Source: an uncultured Clostridia bacterium
GTDB lineage: Bacteria > Bacillota > Clostridia > Christensenellales > Aristaeellaceae
Direction: 5' to 3'
NCBI GenBank assembly: GCA_934630705.1
Contig: CAKTWP010000003.1
Location: 1 to 64,000, forward strand
DNA: 64,000 bases
Shown: in pieces, positions 42,276 to 51,530 of the stretch
Position numbering within the stretch: the stretch's first letter is position 1
Layout: each line of letters begins with the position of its first letter
Position numbers and translations under genes: made by a program
The notes under the pieces: model-generated
The model's input: only the letters and a program-made list of their open reading frames with translations
The model's database searches: none
What the model was told of the DNA's origin: nothing

Positions 42276-45200
42276 ATGCGGCTGAAGAAACTGGAAATCC
42301 ATGGGTTCAAGTCTTTTGCCGACCGCACGGAGATTGTGTTCAATCAGGGCATCACGGGCATTGTGGGGCCCAACGGTTCGGGCAAAAGCAATATTGGCGA
42401 TGCGGTTCGTTGGGTGCTGGGGGAGCAAAGCGCCCGGGTGCTCCGCGGCGCGAAGATGGAAGACGTGATCTTCAACGGCACGGCCAAGCGCAAGGCGGCC
42501 TCCTATTGCGAGGTCTCGTTGGTGTTTGACAATGAGGACGGCGCGCTCAAATCCAATTTTGCTGAGGTAATGGTCACCCGCCGGGTTTATCGCAACGGCG
42601 ACAGCGAGTATTACCTGAACAAAACCGCCTGCCGGCTGAAGGATATTCTGGAGCTGTTTCGGGATACGGGCATCGGCCGGGAGGGCTATTCCCTGATCGG
42701 TCAGGGACGCATTGACGAGATCCTGTCCGTGAAAAGCGAGGACCGGCGGCAGGTGTTTGAGGAAGCAGCCGGGGTGATGACCTACCGGGTGCGCAAGGAG
42801 GATGCGGAGCGCCGCCTGGCCCGCACCCGGGATAATCTGAGCCGGGTGAATGATATTCTGGAGGAGCTGGCCTCTCGGGTGGAGCCGCTGGAAAAGCAGG
42901 CGGCAGTGGCCAAAGAGTATCTGGAGCTGGCGGAACGGCTGCGGAGCCTGGAAATCAATATTTTCCTGATCCGGCATGACAAGGTGAAGGAGCGTATCGC
43001 TGCGCTGGATCAGACGCTGGAAGGGCTGCGGGACGTGCTGCTCCATCATGAGGCACGGCTCAGCGAAACCGCCGCCGAGCGGGAAGCGCTGGAACAGGCC
43101 ATCGCTCTGCTGGAAGAAGAACTGACATCGGCCCGCCGGGAGCATCTGGAAGCCACCGAGCAGTGGCACGATGCGCAAACCCAGCGGGATCGGTATGCCC
43201 ATCAGATCGAATCCGCCCAGGAGAATCTTGCCCGGATTGCCGGGGAAGAAGCAGAAGCGCGAAAAAAGCAGCAGGAGCTGCAGGCGCTGTTTGAAAAGGG
43301 CGAGCAGGATACCCAGGAAAGTGGCCGCGCACTCAGTGATGCCCAGCGGGAGCTGGATGGGGAGCAGCAGCGGCTGGATCAATATTTGCAGGACGCTCAA
43401 TCCCGGGAAGAAGCGCTGGATCAGCATAAAGCCGATATTCTCAGCGCAGTGAACCGGCTGTCCGACGCCCGGAATCAGCAGGCCCGGCAGCAGGCCATCT
43501 GCGCCCAGATGAAAAACCGGCTGGGGGAAATCGAGCAGGGGATTGCAGACGGCGAAGAAAAGCAGCGCCAGCTGGTGGCCGCCCTGCGCACGGCGGAAGG
43601 CCAGGCTGGACAGGTGACAGAAGGGCTGCAAAAGCTCAAGGATGACGCGGCGCGGACCGAGGGACGTCTCCGGGCCCTGACCCAGGAAACCCAGGAAGCG
43701 GCGGAAAAGGCGCAGGCCATGAACCTGAAATATCAGGCGGATGTAAGCCGGCTGAAGCTGATGGACGAAATGTCCCGGGAGATGGAGGGCTATAATCAGT
43801 CCGTCCGTCGGGCGCTGAGCTATGCGCAGAATGACCGCAGCGTCAAGGGTGTGGTGGCCCGGCTGATGCAGGTGCCCAAGGAGCTGGAAACCGCCATCGA
43901 CATGGTGCTGGGCGGCGCACTGCAAAACATTGTTACGGAAGATGAAGACGCCGCCAAGCGGCTGATTGATTATTTGCGCAATAACCGGCTGGGCCGGGCC
44001 ACGTTCCTGCCCATGACCGCGGTGAAATCCCGGGTGCTGACGCGGGATGAGCGGCAGGTGCTTTCCATGCCCGGCTGCCTGGGCGTGGCCAGCGAGCTGA
44101 TTTCCTATGCTCCGGAATTTCAGGGTATCATGGAAAACCTGCTGGGGCGCACCGTGATCGCCCGGGATCTGGAGAGCGGCATCCCCATCATGCGGGCGGG
44201 CCGCCATGCCTTCCGGCTGGTGACGCTAAGCGGCGATGTGATGCATTCCGGCGGCTCCATGACTGGCGGCACGGCGCAGAAAAGCGCAGTGAGCCTGCTG
44301 GGCCGGGAGCGGGAAATGAAGGAACTGCAAAAAGCTGTTTCCGCCCAGAAAACCGATCTGGCCGCCCTGCGGGAAAAGCTCACGGCCATGCAGGAAAAGC
44401 GTGAGGAGCTCAAGCGGCTGCGCAATGAAGCACTGGAGCAGGTGCATCAGGAAGAAATCGCCGTGGCCCGGGAGCAGGAGCGGGTGTTTAATGCCAAGGC
44501 GGAGCTCAGTGCCGCCTCCGAGCAGCTTACCCGTACCCGCGCCGCTCAGGCCCAGCTGAAAGACAGCATCGCCGAAATCGAGCAGGATCTGGCTGCGGTG
44601 AAGGCCCGGGCAGAGAACGAAACCATCGACCGGGAGGCCATGGATCAAAAAACAGCAGCGCTGCAAAAGGCGCTGCAGGAGGCTCGGGAAAAGGCGGATG
44701 GTCAGCGGGATCTGGTAACAAAAATGCGGCTGCGCTTTGCCGAGCTTACCCATGCGCTGGATACCCTGCGCCGGGATAAGGCCCGGCGGGATCAGGAGCT
44801 GCTGGGGCTGGATGAAACCCTGCGTCGGCTGGAAAACCAGCGGCAGGAGCGGCAGGCCGCGCTGGCTCAGGCCCAATCCCAGCTTCAGCAGCAGCAGGAG
44901 GCCTGCAGCCAGCTGGAAGCGGCGCTTGGAGAGAAGCAGCGGCAGGTGGACGCGCTGGAAGAAAAGCGCCAGGCGCAATCCGCGAAGGAGCGGGAATGCG
45001 TCCGTTTGAGCGAGGAAATCCATCGGGCATATGACGACGACAGCGTGAAGCTCCATCGCACGGAGCTGGCCCATGACCGGGCGGAGAACGATCTGAAGGT
45101 GATGACGGACCACATTTTCAACACCTATGATCTCACCTATGCCGGGGCGGAGGAATTCCGCACCGAGGGAGCCTTTGATCTGTCTGCAGGGGAAAAGGAG

Positions 45201-45833
45201 GCCGCGGGCCTGCGGGGACGGATCCGGGAAATGGGCCCGGTAAACGTGGGGGCCATTGAAGAATACGCCTCCACCAAGGAACGCTTTGACGATCTGACCG
45301 CCCAGCAGCAGGACCTGACAAAGGCGGAAGAGGATTTGCAGACGCTTATTACCCGGCTGCTCTCCCAGATGGAAAAGCAGTTCGTGGCAGAGTTTGCCAA
45401 GCTGGGTGAATATTTCAAGGAAACCTTTGCCCGGCTCTTTGGCGGCGGGCAGGCGGAGCTGCGGCTCACCGATCCGGACGATGCGCTGAACTGCGGCATC
45501 GAGATCATCGCCCAGCCCCCGGGAAAGAAGCTGCAATTGCTCAGCCTGCTTTCCGGCGGCGAGCGGGCGCTGACGGCCATCGCCATTCTCTTTGCCATGC
45601 TCAAGCTCAAGCCCACGCCCTTTTGCATTCTGGATGAAATCGAGGCGGCGCTGGACGAAGCCAACATCGGATACTTTGCGGATTATCTGGCCGAGTACGC
45701 CAGGTCCACCCAGTTTGTGGTGGTCACCCACCGCAAGGGCACCATGGAGCGCTGCGATTCGCTGTACGGCGTGGCCATGCAGGAACGGGGCGTATCGGGC
45801 ATGGTATCGGTGAATTTGCAGGATTATGAATAA
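42276..45833 (+). CDS. smc: chromosome partition protein SMC
   Basis: 1,185 residues, full length. Forms the condensin ring with ScpA/ScpB (not in window). N-terminal Walker A GPNGSGKSN (about 32-40); long coiled coil (about 170-500); hinge at about 510-625 (VKGVVARLMQVPKELETAID); returning coiled coil; C-terminal signature LLSGGERALTAIAIL and Walker B FCILDEIEAALDEAN. The rnc-smc-ftsY order is standard for Firmicutes. The RBS is weak (GGGGATT), consistent with translation coupled to rnc. Confidence 0.98.
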   Translation: MRLKKLEIHGFKSFADRTEIVFNQGITGIVGPNGSGKSNIGDAVRWVLGEQSARVLRGAKMEDVIFNGTAKRKAASYCEVSLVFDNEDGALKSNFAEVMVTRRVYRNGDSEYYLNKTACRLKDILELFRDTGIGREGYSLIGQGRIDEILSVKSEDRRQVFEEAAGVMTYRVRKEDAERRLARTRDNLSRVNDILEELASRVEPLEKQAAVAKEYLELAERLRSLEINIFLIRHDKVKERIAALDQTLEGLRDVLLHHEARLSETAAEREALEQAIALLEEELTSARREHLEATEQWHDAQTQRDRYAHQIESAQENLARIAGEEAEARKKQQELQALFEKGEQDTQESGRALSDAQRELDGEQQRLDQYLQDAQSREEALDQHKADILSAVNRLSDARNQQARQQAICAQMKNRLGEIEQGIADGEEKQRQLVAALRTAEGQAGQVTEGLQKLKDDAARTEGRLRALTQETQEAAEKAQAMNLKYQADVSRLKLMDEMSREMEGYNQSVRRALSYAQNDRSVKGVVARLMQVPKELETAIDMVLGGALQNIVTEDEDAAKRLIDYLRNNRLGRATFLPMTAVKSRVLTRDERQVLSMPGCLGVASELISYAPEFQGIMENLLGRTVIARDLESGIPIMRAGRHAFRLVTLSGDVMHSGGSMTGGTAQKSAVSLLGREREMKELQKAVSAQKTDLAALREKLTAMQEKREELKRLRNEALEQVHQEEIAVAREQERVFNAKAELSAASEQLTRTRAAQAQLKDSIAEIEQDLAAVKARAENETIDREAMDQKTAALQKALQEAREKADGQRDLVTKMRLRFAELTHALDTLRRDKARRDQELLGLDETLRRLENQRQERQAALAQAQSQLQQQQEACSQLEAALGEKQRQVDALEEKRQAQSAKERECVRLSEEIHRAYDDDSVKLHRTELAHDRAENDLKVMTDHIFNTYDLTYAGAEEFRTEGAFDLSAGEKEAAGLRGRIREMGPVNVGAIEEYASTKERFDDLTAQQQDLTKAEEDLQTLITRLLSQMEKQFVAEFAKLGEYFKETFARLFGGGQAELRLTDPDDALNCGIEIIAQPPGKKLQLLSLLSGGERALTAIAILFAMLKLKPTPFCILDEIEAALDEANIGYFADYLAEYARSTQFVVVTHRKGTMERCDSLYGVAMQERGVSGMVSVNLQDYE

Positions 45834-45860
45834 ACCATCAGCCAAGAAGGAGGAAATCGC

Positions 45861-46757
45861 ATGGGATTTTTTCAGCGACTGAAGCAGGGCCTGACCAAGA
45901 CCCGGGGCGGCCTGACGGACAAGGTGGACGAACTGGTGAAGAACACCCAGGTGGTGGACGAGGATTTTTATGACGAACTGACCGATATACTGATTCTGGC
46001 GGATGTGGGCATGGCGGCCACTACGGAAATCATGGATAAGCTGCGTCAGCGGGTGAAGGAGCAAAATGTGAAGGACGCGGATCGGGCCAGGGAAATCTTC
46101 AAGCAGATTCTGGTGGAGGAAATGAACATCCCCCGGCCGCCGCTGAAATGGCCCATGGTGATGTTTGTGGTGGGGGTAAACGGCGTTGGCAAAACCACCA
46201 CCATCGGCAAGCTGGCCCTGCGGTTTCAGGAAATTGGCCGCAGCGTGATGCTGGCCGCGGCAGATACCTTCCGCGCCGCCGCCGATGAGCAGCTGGCCGT
46301 CTGGGCGGAGCGGGCCAAAGTGCCCATCATCCGCCATCAGGAGGGCAGCGATCCCGCTGCCGTGGTATACGATGCGGTGCAGGCCGCCAAGGCCCGGAAT
46401 ATTGATCTGCTGATCGTGGACACCGCCGGACGGCTGCACAACAAAAAGAACCTGATGGATGAGCTGTCAAAAATGCGCCGGATTATCGACCGGGAGTATC
46501 CCGAGGCGGAAATGCGCTGCATGCTGGTGCTGGACGCCACCACCGGCCAGAACGGCATTCAGCAGGCCAAGCAGTTTAAGGAAGCAGTGGAGATCGGCGG
46601 CATTATTCTCACCAAGCTGGACGGCACCGCCAAGGGCGGCGTGGCAATCGCTATCCGCCGGGAGCTGAATGTGCCGGTATGGTACATTGGCGTGGGCGAG
46701 GGAATTGATGATCTGCAGGCCTTTGACGCCAAGGAATTTGTGAACGCATTGTTTTAA
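45861..46757 (+). CDS. ftsY: signal recognition particle receptor FtsY
   Basis: 298 residues. SRP GTPase that docks Ffh-bound ribosomes at the membrane. Short basic N-terminus without the long acidic A-domain, as in other Clostridia. NG domain: G1 VGVNGVGKTTTIGKLA (about 102), G2 DTFRAAADEQL, G3 DTAGRLHNK, G4 TKLDGTAKGG. RBS AAGGAGG. Its partner ffh lies 4.8 kb downstream on the same strand. Confidence 0.98.
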   Translation: MGFFQRLKQGLTKTRGGLTDKVDELVKNTQVVDEDFYDELTDILILADVGMAATTEIMDKLRQRVKEQNVKDADRAREIFKQILVEEMNIPRPPLKWPMVMFVVGVNGVGKTTTIGKLALRFQEIGRSVMLAAADTFRAAADEQLAVWAERAKVPIIRHQEGSDPAAVVYDAVQAAKARNIDLLIVDTAGRLHNKKNLMDELSKMRRIIDREYPEAEMRCMLVLDATTGQNGIQQAKQFKEAVEIGGIILTKLDGTAKGGVAIAIRRELNVPVWYIGVGEGIDDLQAFDAKEFVNALF

Positions 46758-46805
46758 TCCCGTCCCTGTGCTACAATAGGCCCTGCCCGGCAGGAAGGCG
46801 GGGCA

Positions 46806-47297
46806 ATGATGGAGTGGTTTTTCATGACGCGCTTGCTGCGCCTGTTTTCCCGGAAGCCTGCATTTTCAGATGAAAAGCTGGATCTGATTCTGTCCGATGA
46901 GGATGTGGCCGACGCAGAATGCGGTATTCTGGACGGCTATACCTTCCAGATCTATCTGGCTAAAACCCGGAAATACGTGGGTTATGTGAGTCTGCGGCTG
47001 GGGGAAAGCCCGGCGCTGTATTATCTGGGGCATATCGGATATCGGATTGAAAAGGAATACCGGGGCAACGGCTATGCGGCCCGGGCATGCCGGCTGATGG
47101 TGCCGCTGCTGCAGCGGCTGCAGCTGAGCAGTGTGGTGATCACCACCAACGTGGAAAACATCGCATCCCGGAAAACCTGCGAGCATCTGGGCTGCCAGCT
47201 GGAGCGGATTGCGCCTGTGCCGCCGGAATACCGGGTGCTCTGCGCCGGTGCGGAGCAAAAATGCCGCTATATCTGGCGCATCCCCCGCCGCGCATGA
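46806..47297 (+). CDS. GNAT-family N-acetyltransferase
   Basis: 163 residues, a compact RimJ/RimL-like acetyltransferase. Beta-4/loop motif is YRIEKEYRGNGYAARACRLM (the R-G-N-G-Y-A acetyl-CoA loop), followed by SSVVITTNVENIASRKTCEHLGCQLE, a pattern of ribosomal-protein or amino-acid acetyltransferases. Substrate unknown. A possible promoter (TTGTTT at 46751, 17-base spacer, TACAAT at 46774) lies at the ftsY end, so it may be transcribed separately. RBS AGGAAGGCGGGG. Confidence 0.88.
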   Translation: MMEWFFMTRLLRLFSRKPAFSDEKLDLILSDEDVADAECGILDGYTFQIYLAKTRKYVGYVSLRLGESPALYYLGHIGYRIEKEYRGNGYAARACRLMVPLLQRLQLSSVVITTNVENIASRKTCEHLGCQLERIAPVPPEYRVLCAGAEQKCRYIWRIPRRA

Positions 47298-47353
47298 CCC
47301 CATGAAAAACGCATATACTAAACCATGCCGCAGGCAAGGAGGAAACGCAGCCG

Positions 47354-48127
47354 ATGAAACGCATCTGCAACGGGGCGGACGTGTATTATGAGCAGCAGGG
47401 AGATCATGGCCCGAAGCTGCTGCTGCTCCATGGATGGGGCTGCTCTACGGCGCTCTTTGCGCCCATCACTCAGGAGCTTGCCAAGGATTACCAGGTCACG
47501 GTGATCGATTTTCCCGGCCATGGCCAGTCCGGCCGTCCACCGGAGCCCTGGGGCGTGGGGGATTACGCCGCCTGCGTGGCAGAGCTGATGAACGCGCTGG
47601 GCCTGGCTCCCTGCGATATCATCGCCCATTCCTTTGGCGGACGGGTGGCGCTGTATCTGGCGGCGAATCGGCCGGAGCTTGTGAAACGGCTGGTGATTAC
47701 CGGCGGCGCGGGGCTGAAAAATCCACCCACCCCGGAGCAGCAGAAGCGCAGCGCGCAGTTTCAGAAAAAGAAGAAGCTGCTGGAAGGACTGGGGCGCGTT
47801 CCGCTGTTTCGCGGCCCGGTGAATCAGGCCATGGAAAAGCTGCGGAAAAAGTATGGCTCCGCAGATTATAACGCGCTGGATGCGGACATGCGCGAGACGT
47901 TCGTGAAGGTGATTTCAGAGGATCTGCGGCCGCTGCTGCCGAAAATTCATGCATCCACGCTGCTGGTCTGGGGCGAAAAGGATACGGCTACCCCCCTGTG
48001 GATGGGCCAGGCCATGGAACGGGAAATCCCCGATGCGGGATTGGTGCTCTTTGAAAACGACGATCATTTTGCCTATCTGCATCAATGGCCCCGGTTCGTG
48101 GCCGTGGTGCGGGCGTTTCTCAAATAA
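47354..48127 (+). CDS. alpha/beta-fold hydrolase
   Basis: 257 residues, cytoplasmic. Oxyanion loop LHGWGCSTALF, nucleophile serine in AHSFGGRVAL, acid Asp in WGEKDTATPLWM and His in NDDHFAYLHQWP. The layout matches small esterase/peptidase-like hydrolases; no lid features that would name a substrate. AAGGAGGAAA is the RBS. Directly followed (12 bases) by the membrane Mur ligase, so it may be co-transcribed with cell-wall genes. Confidence 0.88.
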   Translation: MKRICNGADVYYEQQGDHGPKLLLLHGWGCSTALFAPITQELAKDYQVTVIDFPGHGQSGRPPEPWGVGDYAACVAELMNALGLAPCDIIAHSFGGRVALYLAANRPELVKRLVITGGAGLKNPPTPEQQKRSAQFQKKKKLLEGLGRVPLFRGPVNQAMEKLRKKYGSADYNALDADMRETFVKVISEDLRPLLPKIHASTLLVWGEKDTATPLWMGQAMEREIPDAGLVLFENDDHFAYLHQWPRFVAVVRAFLK

Positions 48128-48139
48128 GGAGGCAGGCGA

Positions 48140-49780
48140 ATGGGCCTGATGGAATTCTGGATTGCCGCGCTGGGGCTGACGGCGGGGCTGACGCTTTCTT
48201 CCCGGCGGCTGATGCATTATTTCCAGCTGGAAAGCTATCAGTTTCATGGATACTTCAAAACGATCCTGCGCCAGTGGAAAAAAGCGATGCTGCCCTGCCT
48301 GGCGCTGGCGGCCTTTGGCGCGTTGGCCGGTGTGCTGGGGCAGGTTGTCAGCGGCGGACGGCTTCCCCTGCGTCCGGGGGATGCGGCGGCGGGCTGGCTG
48401 CGGGCGCTGCTTGGCGCCATTGTGCTGGCGGCGCTGCTGGTGCTGGGCGGCTGGCTGATGCGCCGGGAGGCGATGAAGGCGGCCGAAAAGAAAAAGTTCG
48501 CCCTCACGGCGCGAATGAAGCGGCTGTACGCCGTTCATGCGTTGGCGCTGCTGGGGCTTTCCTGTGGGTTTTGTCTGGGCTTCGGGCTTCCCATGTGGGC
48601 TGCTTCGGCGATTCTCGCGGCTTTGCTGCCCCTTGTGGCAGCGCTTTCGGCGGTACTGGCTTTGCCCATCGAAAAGCTGATTTTCTTCCTGTATTTTCAT
48701 GACGCGGAAAAGAAACTGCTGGAAAATGACCGGTTGATTCGCATTGGCATCACCGGCAGCTACGGCAAAACCAGCACCAAATTTGTGCTGGCTACCATTC
48801 TGTCCCAGAAATACAATGTGCTGGCCACCCCCGCGTCCTTTAACACGCCCATGGGCGTGACCCGGATTATCCGGGAGCGGCTTCAGCCCTCCCATCAGGT
48901 GTTTATTGGGGAAATGGGCGCTCGGCATGTGGGGGAAATCAAGGAGCTGTGCCGCCTGGTGCATCCTCAGATCGGGCTGCTGACCGCCGTGGGCCCCCAG
49001 CATTTGGACACCTTCAAAACCATCCAGCGGATTGAGCATACCAAGTATGAGCTAATCGAGGCGCTGCCGCCTGACGGACTGGCGGCGTTTCTGGATGACG
49101 GCGATATTGTGACCCGGCTGTATCGCCAGACCAGCGGCAAGGAAAAGCTGCTGGCGGGCCCGGAAGGCAGCGACGCATGGGCTACGGATGTGCGTGTTTC
49201 CCAGGAAGGCAGTCATTTTCTTTTGCATCTGGGGGACTGGGAACCCATCCCCTGCGATACCAGGCTGCTGGGCGAGCATAACATCAGGAATATCCTGCTC
49301 TCCGCTGCCGTTGCCAGGCGCCTGGGGCTGAGCCGGGCTGAAATTGCCCGGGGCGTGGCCGCGCTGCAGCCCGTGGAGCATCGGCTGCAGCTGCTGCGGT
49401 CTGCGGGGGGGATCACGGTGATTGACGACGCATTTAACACCAATCCCCGTTCCAGCAGGGCGGCGCTGGATGTGCTTTCCTCTTTCTCCGGGCGGCGGGT
49501 GATCGTCACGCCGGGGATGGTGGAGCTGGGCAAGGACGAAGAAAAATACAACCGGAAATTTGGGGAATACATGGCCGGGAAGGTGGATCTGGCGGTGCTG
49601 GTGGGAAAGAAACACACCCAGCCCATTCTGGACGGCCTGCTGGCCAGGGGCTTTTCCCGGGAAAACGTGCATGTGGTTTCGTCGCTGAATGACGCGGTGA
49701 CGCTGGCGAATCAGTTTCTGCGGCCCGGCGACGTGGTGATGTATGAAAATGATCTGCCCGACCATTACAGCGAGGGCTGA
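48140..49780 (+). CDS. membrane-anchored MurF-like Mur ligase
   Basis: 546 residues. The N-terminal about 190 residues hold four to six membrane helices (IAALGLTAGLTLSSRR, MLPCLALAAFGALAGVLG, LLGAIVLAALLVLGG, ASAILAALLPLVAALSAVLAL), unlike cytosolic MurF. The ligase part starts at the P-loop GITGSYGKTS (about 203-212), continues with IGEMGARHVGEIKELC, TAVGPQHLDTF and the LGEHNIRNILLSAA loop, and ends with DDAFNTNPRSSRAAL. This matches UDP-MurNAc-tripeptide:D-Ala-D-Ala ligase. The ddl gene follows after 15 bases and provides the D-Ala-D-Ala substrate, which supports the call. Confidence 0.85.
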   Translation: MGLMEFWIAALGLTAGLTLSSRRLMHYFQLESYQFHGYFKTILRQWKKAMLPCLALAAFGALAGVLGQVVSGGRLPLRPGDAAAGWLRALLGAIVLAALLVLGGWLMRREAMKAAEKKKFALTARMKRLYAVHALALLGLSCGFCLGFGLPMWAASAILAALLPLVAALSAVLALPIEKLIFFLYFHDAEKKLLENDRLIRIGITGSYGKTSTKFVLATILSQKYNVLATPASFNTPMGVTRIIRERLQPSHQVFIGEMGARHVGEIKELCRLVHPQIGLLTAVGPQHLDTFKTIQRIEHTKYELIEALPPDGLAAFLDDGDIVTRLYRQTSGKEKLLAGPEGSDAWATDVRVSQEGSHFLLHLGDWEPIPCDTRLLGEHNIRNILLSAAVARRLGLSRAEIARGVAALQPVEHRLQLLRSAGGITVIDDAFNTNPRSSRAALDVLSSFSGRRVIVTPGMVELGKDEEKYNRKFGEYMAGKVDLAVLVGKKHTQPILDGLLARGFSRENVHVVSSLNDAVTLANQFLRPGDVVMYENDLPDHYSEG

Positions 49781-49795
49781 GGGGAGGAAATGAAC

Positions 49796-50998
49796 ATGGG
49801 CAAAATGCAGCTGGGCGTGATTTTTGGCAGCCGCACCTGCGAGCATGAGGTGGCGATCATCAGCGCAGTGCAGCTGATGCGGAATGTGAACCGGGAAAAA
49901 TACGATGTGATTCCTATCTATATCAGCCAGAAGGGTGAATGGTTCACCGGCGATGCGCTGATGGATATCAAGACCTATACCCCTTTCGATCCCTTCATGA
50001 AGGGCATCCTGCCGGTGCATCTGGATCTGACTGCCGGTTCCGGTGCGCTGCTGCATTATGAGCCCGCCAAGGGCCTGCTGGGCGGCGGCAAGGAGAAAGT
50101 GGTGGCCCGGCTGGATTGCGTGATTCCCGTGATGCATGGGCTGCATGGGGAAGACGGCTCCCTGCAGGGCCTGCTGGAGCTGGCAGACATCCCCTATTCC
50201 TCCACCGGCGTGACGGGCTCTGCCGTGGGCATGGACAAGATCACCATGAAGCGCTTTTTCCGGGGCATGGGATACCCCGTGCTGCCGGACTGTGCCATGA
50301 CCCGCGCTCAATGGGAGCAGGATCAGGCGGCATGCGTGAAGCGTGTGGAGGAAGCGCTGCCCTATCCCGTGTTTGTCAAGCCCGCCTGCCTGGGCTCGTC
50401 TATCGGCGTGAGCCGGGCGGATGACCGGGCGGCGCTGATGGATGCGCTGAACCTGGGCTTTTCCTATGACCGCCGGGTGCTCATCGAGCAGGGATTGGAT
50501 AAGCCCATTGAGGTGAATTGCTCCGTGCTGGGCTATGATGGGAAGCGGCGCGCATCCGTGCTGGAAATGCCCAATTCCGGGGCGGGATTCCTGGACTTTT
50601 CTGAAAAATATCTGGCTGGGAGCACCGGCAGCAAGGGCATGGCCAGCCTGAAGCGGATCGTGCCTGCGCCCATCGGCGAGGAATTGACCCATGCGCTGCA
50701 GGCGCTGTCCCTGGACATTTTCGATGCCATGGACTGCAAGGGCGTGGTGCGGATTGACTACATGCTGGATCGCCACAGCGACCATTATTACATTACCGAG
50801 ATCAACACCATTCCAGGCTCTCTGGCCTATTATCTCTGGGCGGAAACCGGGCTGCCTTACAGCCAGCTGATTGACGAGATGGTGGACTGCGCCCTGCGCG
50901 CTTTTGCCGAAAAGAAGCGCAACAGCTTTGCCTTTTCTTCGGACATTCTCTCCGGCGTGGTGCTGGGCGGCAAAAAGGGCGGCAAGCTGAAGCTGTAA
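49796..50998 (+). CDS. ddl: D-alanine--D-alanine ligase
   Basis: 400 residues. ATP-grasp enzyme making the D-Ala-D-Ala dipeptide for peptidoglycan. CEHEVAIISA (N-terminal catalytic Glu region), HGLHGEDGSLQGLLEL, FVKPACLGSSIGVS, and the C-terminal VRIDYMLDR plus ITEINTIPGSLAYYLW. The omega-loop keeps Lys-Tyr in FSEKYLAG, as in true Ddl and not in VanA-type D-lactate ligases. The ATG at 49796 has better spacing from GGGGAGG than ATG 49790. The preceding gene is a MurF-like ligase. Confidence 0.95.
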   Translation: MGKMQLGVIFGSRTCEHEVAIISAVQLMRNVNREKYDVIPIYISQKGEWFTGDALMDIKTYTPFDPFMKGILPVHLDLTAGSGALLHYEPAKGLLGGGKEKVVARLDCVIPVMHGLHGEDGSLQGLLELADIPYSSTGVTGSAVGMDKITMKRFFRGMGYPVLPDCAMTRAQWEQDQAACVKRVEEALPYPVFVKPACLGSSIGVSRADDRAALMDALNLGFSYDRRVLIEQGLDKPIEVNCSVLGYDGKRRASVLEMPNSGAGFLDFSEKYLAGSTGSKGMASLKRIVPAPIGEELTHALQALSLDIFDAMDCKGVVRIDYMLDRHSDHYYITEINTIPGSLAYYLWAETGLPYSQLIDEMVDCALRAFAEKKRNSFAFSSDILSGVVLGGKKGGKLKL

Positions 50999-51017
50999 GT
51001 GTGAGAAAAATATGCTG

Positions 51018-51052
51018 CGGGAGGGGCTTTGACTCAAAAAAGCCTTCTCCCG
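51018..51052 (+). terminator. hairpin after ddl
   Basis: CGGGAG...GGCTTT pairs with AAAGCC...CTCCCG, about 12 pairs with a small irregularity. TATTATTG follows rather than a T-run, so termination may be partial. Confidence 0.6.
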
Positions 51053-51066
51053 TATTATTGATGATG

Positions 51067-51140
51067 TGTCAAGGAAAAATGCTTGACAAACGACGCGAAA
51101 TGTGTATAATAGATAAAGCGTCAAGGAGTAAACCTTGACA
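51067..51140 (+). promoter_or_regulatory. ylxM-ffh promoter with two related inverted repeats
   Basis: TTGACA at 51083-51088, 16-base spacer, TATAAT at 51105-51110. A 22-bp palindrome TGTCAAG...CTTGACA (51067-51088) covers the -35, and a second, GTCAAGG...CCTTGAC (51120-51139), starts about 10 bases after the -10. Their centres are 52 bp apart, close to five helical turns, which fits a looping operator pair. Confidence 0.8.
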
Positions 51141-51150
51141 GGAGGATGCC

Positions 51151-51528
51151 ATGGCCCGTGAAGCATTAGCCGCAATGGAAAAGAAAGTGTCCCTTTCCTG
51201 GATGCTGGCTTTCTATGGGGAGCTGCTGACGGAGAATCAACGGGAAATGGCACGCCTGTATTGGGAAGAAGATCTGACCCTGGCGGAAATCGCCCAGCAG
51301 TTTTCGGTAAGCCGGCAAAGCGTGCATGATACCGTGAGCCGCACCGAGAAGCAGCTGGAAGCGCTGGAAGAAAAGCTGGGGCTGATGCGCCGGTTTCGGG
51401 CCATGGAGGAAGGGCTTCAGGCCTGTGCCCGGGAGCTTTCCCAGATTGAAGCAACCAGAGAATCGCAGCCCCATCTAACGGCAGCCCGCCGCTGGGTGGA
51501 TGCTTTACTGGATCAGGAGGAGCAATAA
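51151..51528 (+). CDS. ylxM: YlxM-like HTH protein of the SRP operon
   Basis: 125 residues, UPF0122/YlxM family. Sigma-4-like HTH: LLTENQREMARLYWEEDLTL then IAQQFSVSRQSVHDTVSRT, followed by a helical tail. Known to accompany ffh in Firmicutes and to modulate the SRP in streptococci (family knowledge). It precedes ffh by 2 bases, sharing the promoter at 51083-51110. As the first gene behind an operator pair it is a candidate autoregulator, which is inference. Confidence 0.92.
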   Translation: MAREALAAMEKKVSLSWMLAFYGELLTENQREMARLYWEEDLTLAEIAQQFSVSRQSVHDTVSRTEKQLEALEEKLGLMRRFRAMEEGLQACARELSQIEATRESQPHLTAARRWVDALLDQEEQ

Positions 51529-51530
51529 TT

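Noticed and set aside
44226..46439. 737-codon minus-strand frame (and a 984-codon one at 41253-44207)
   Set aside because: Antisense to rnc, smc and ftsY, with shadow-type composition and no motifs.
49796..50998. VanA-type D-Ala-D-lactate ligase (vancomycin resistance)
   Set aside because: The omega-loop keeps the Lys-Tyr pair of ordinary Ddl, and no vanH, vanX or regulator genes are adjacent; the 2-hydroxyacid dehydrogenase is 12 kb away in its own unit.
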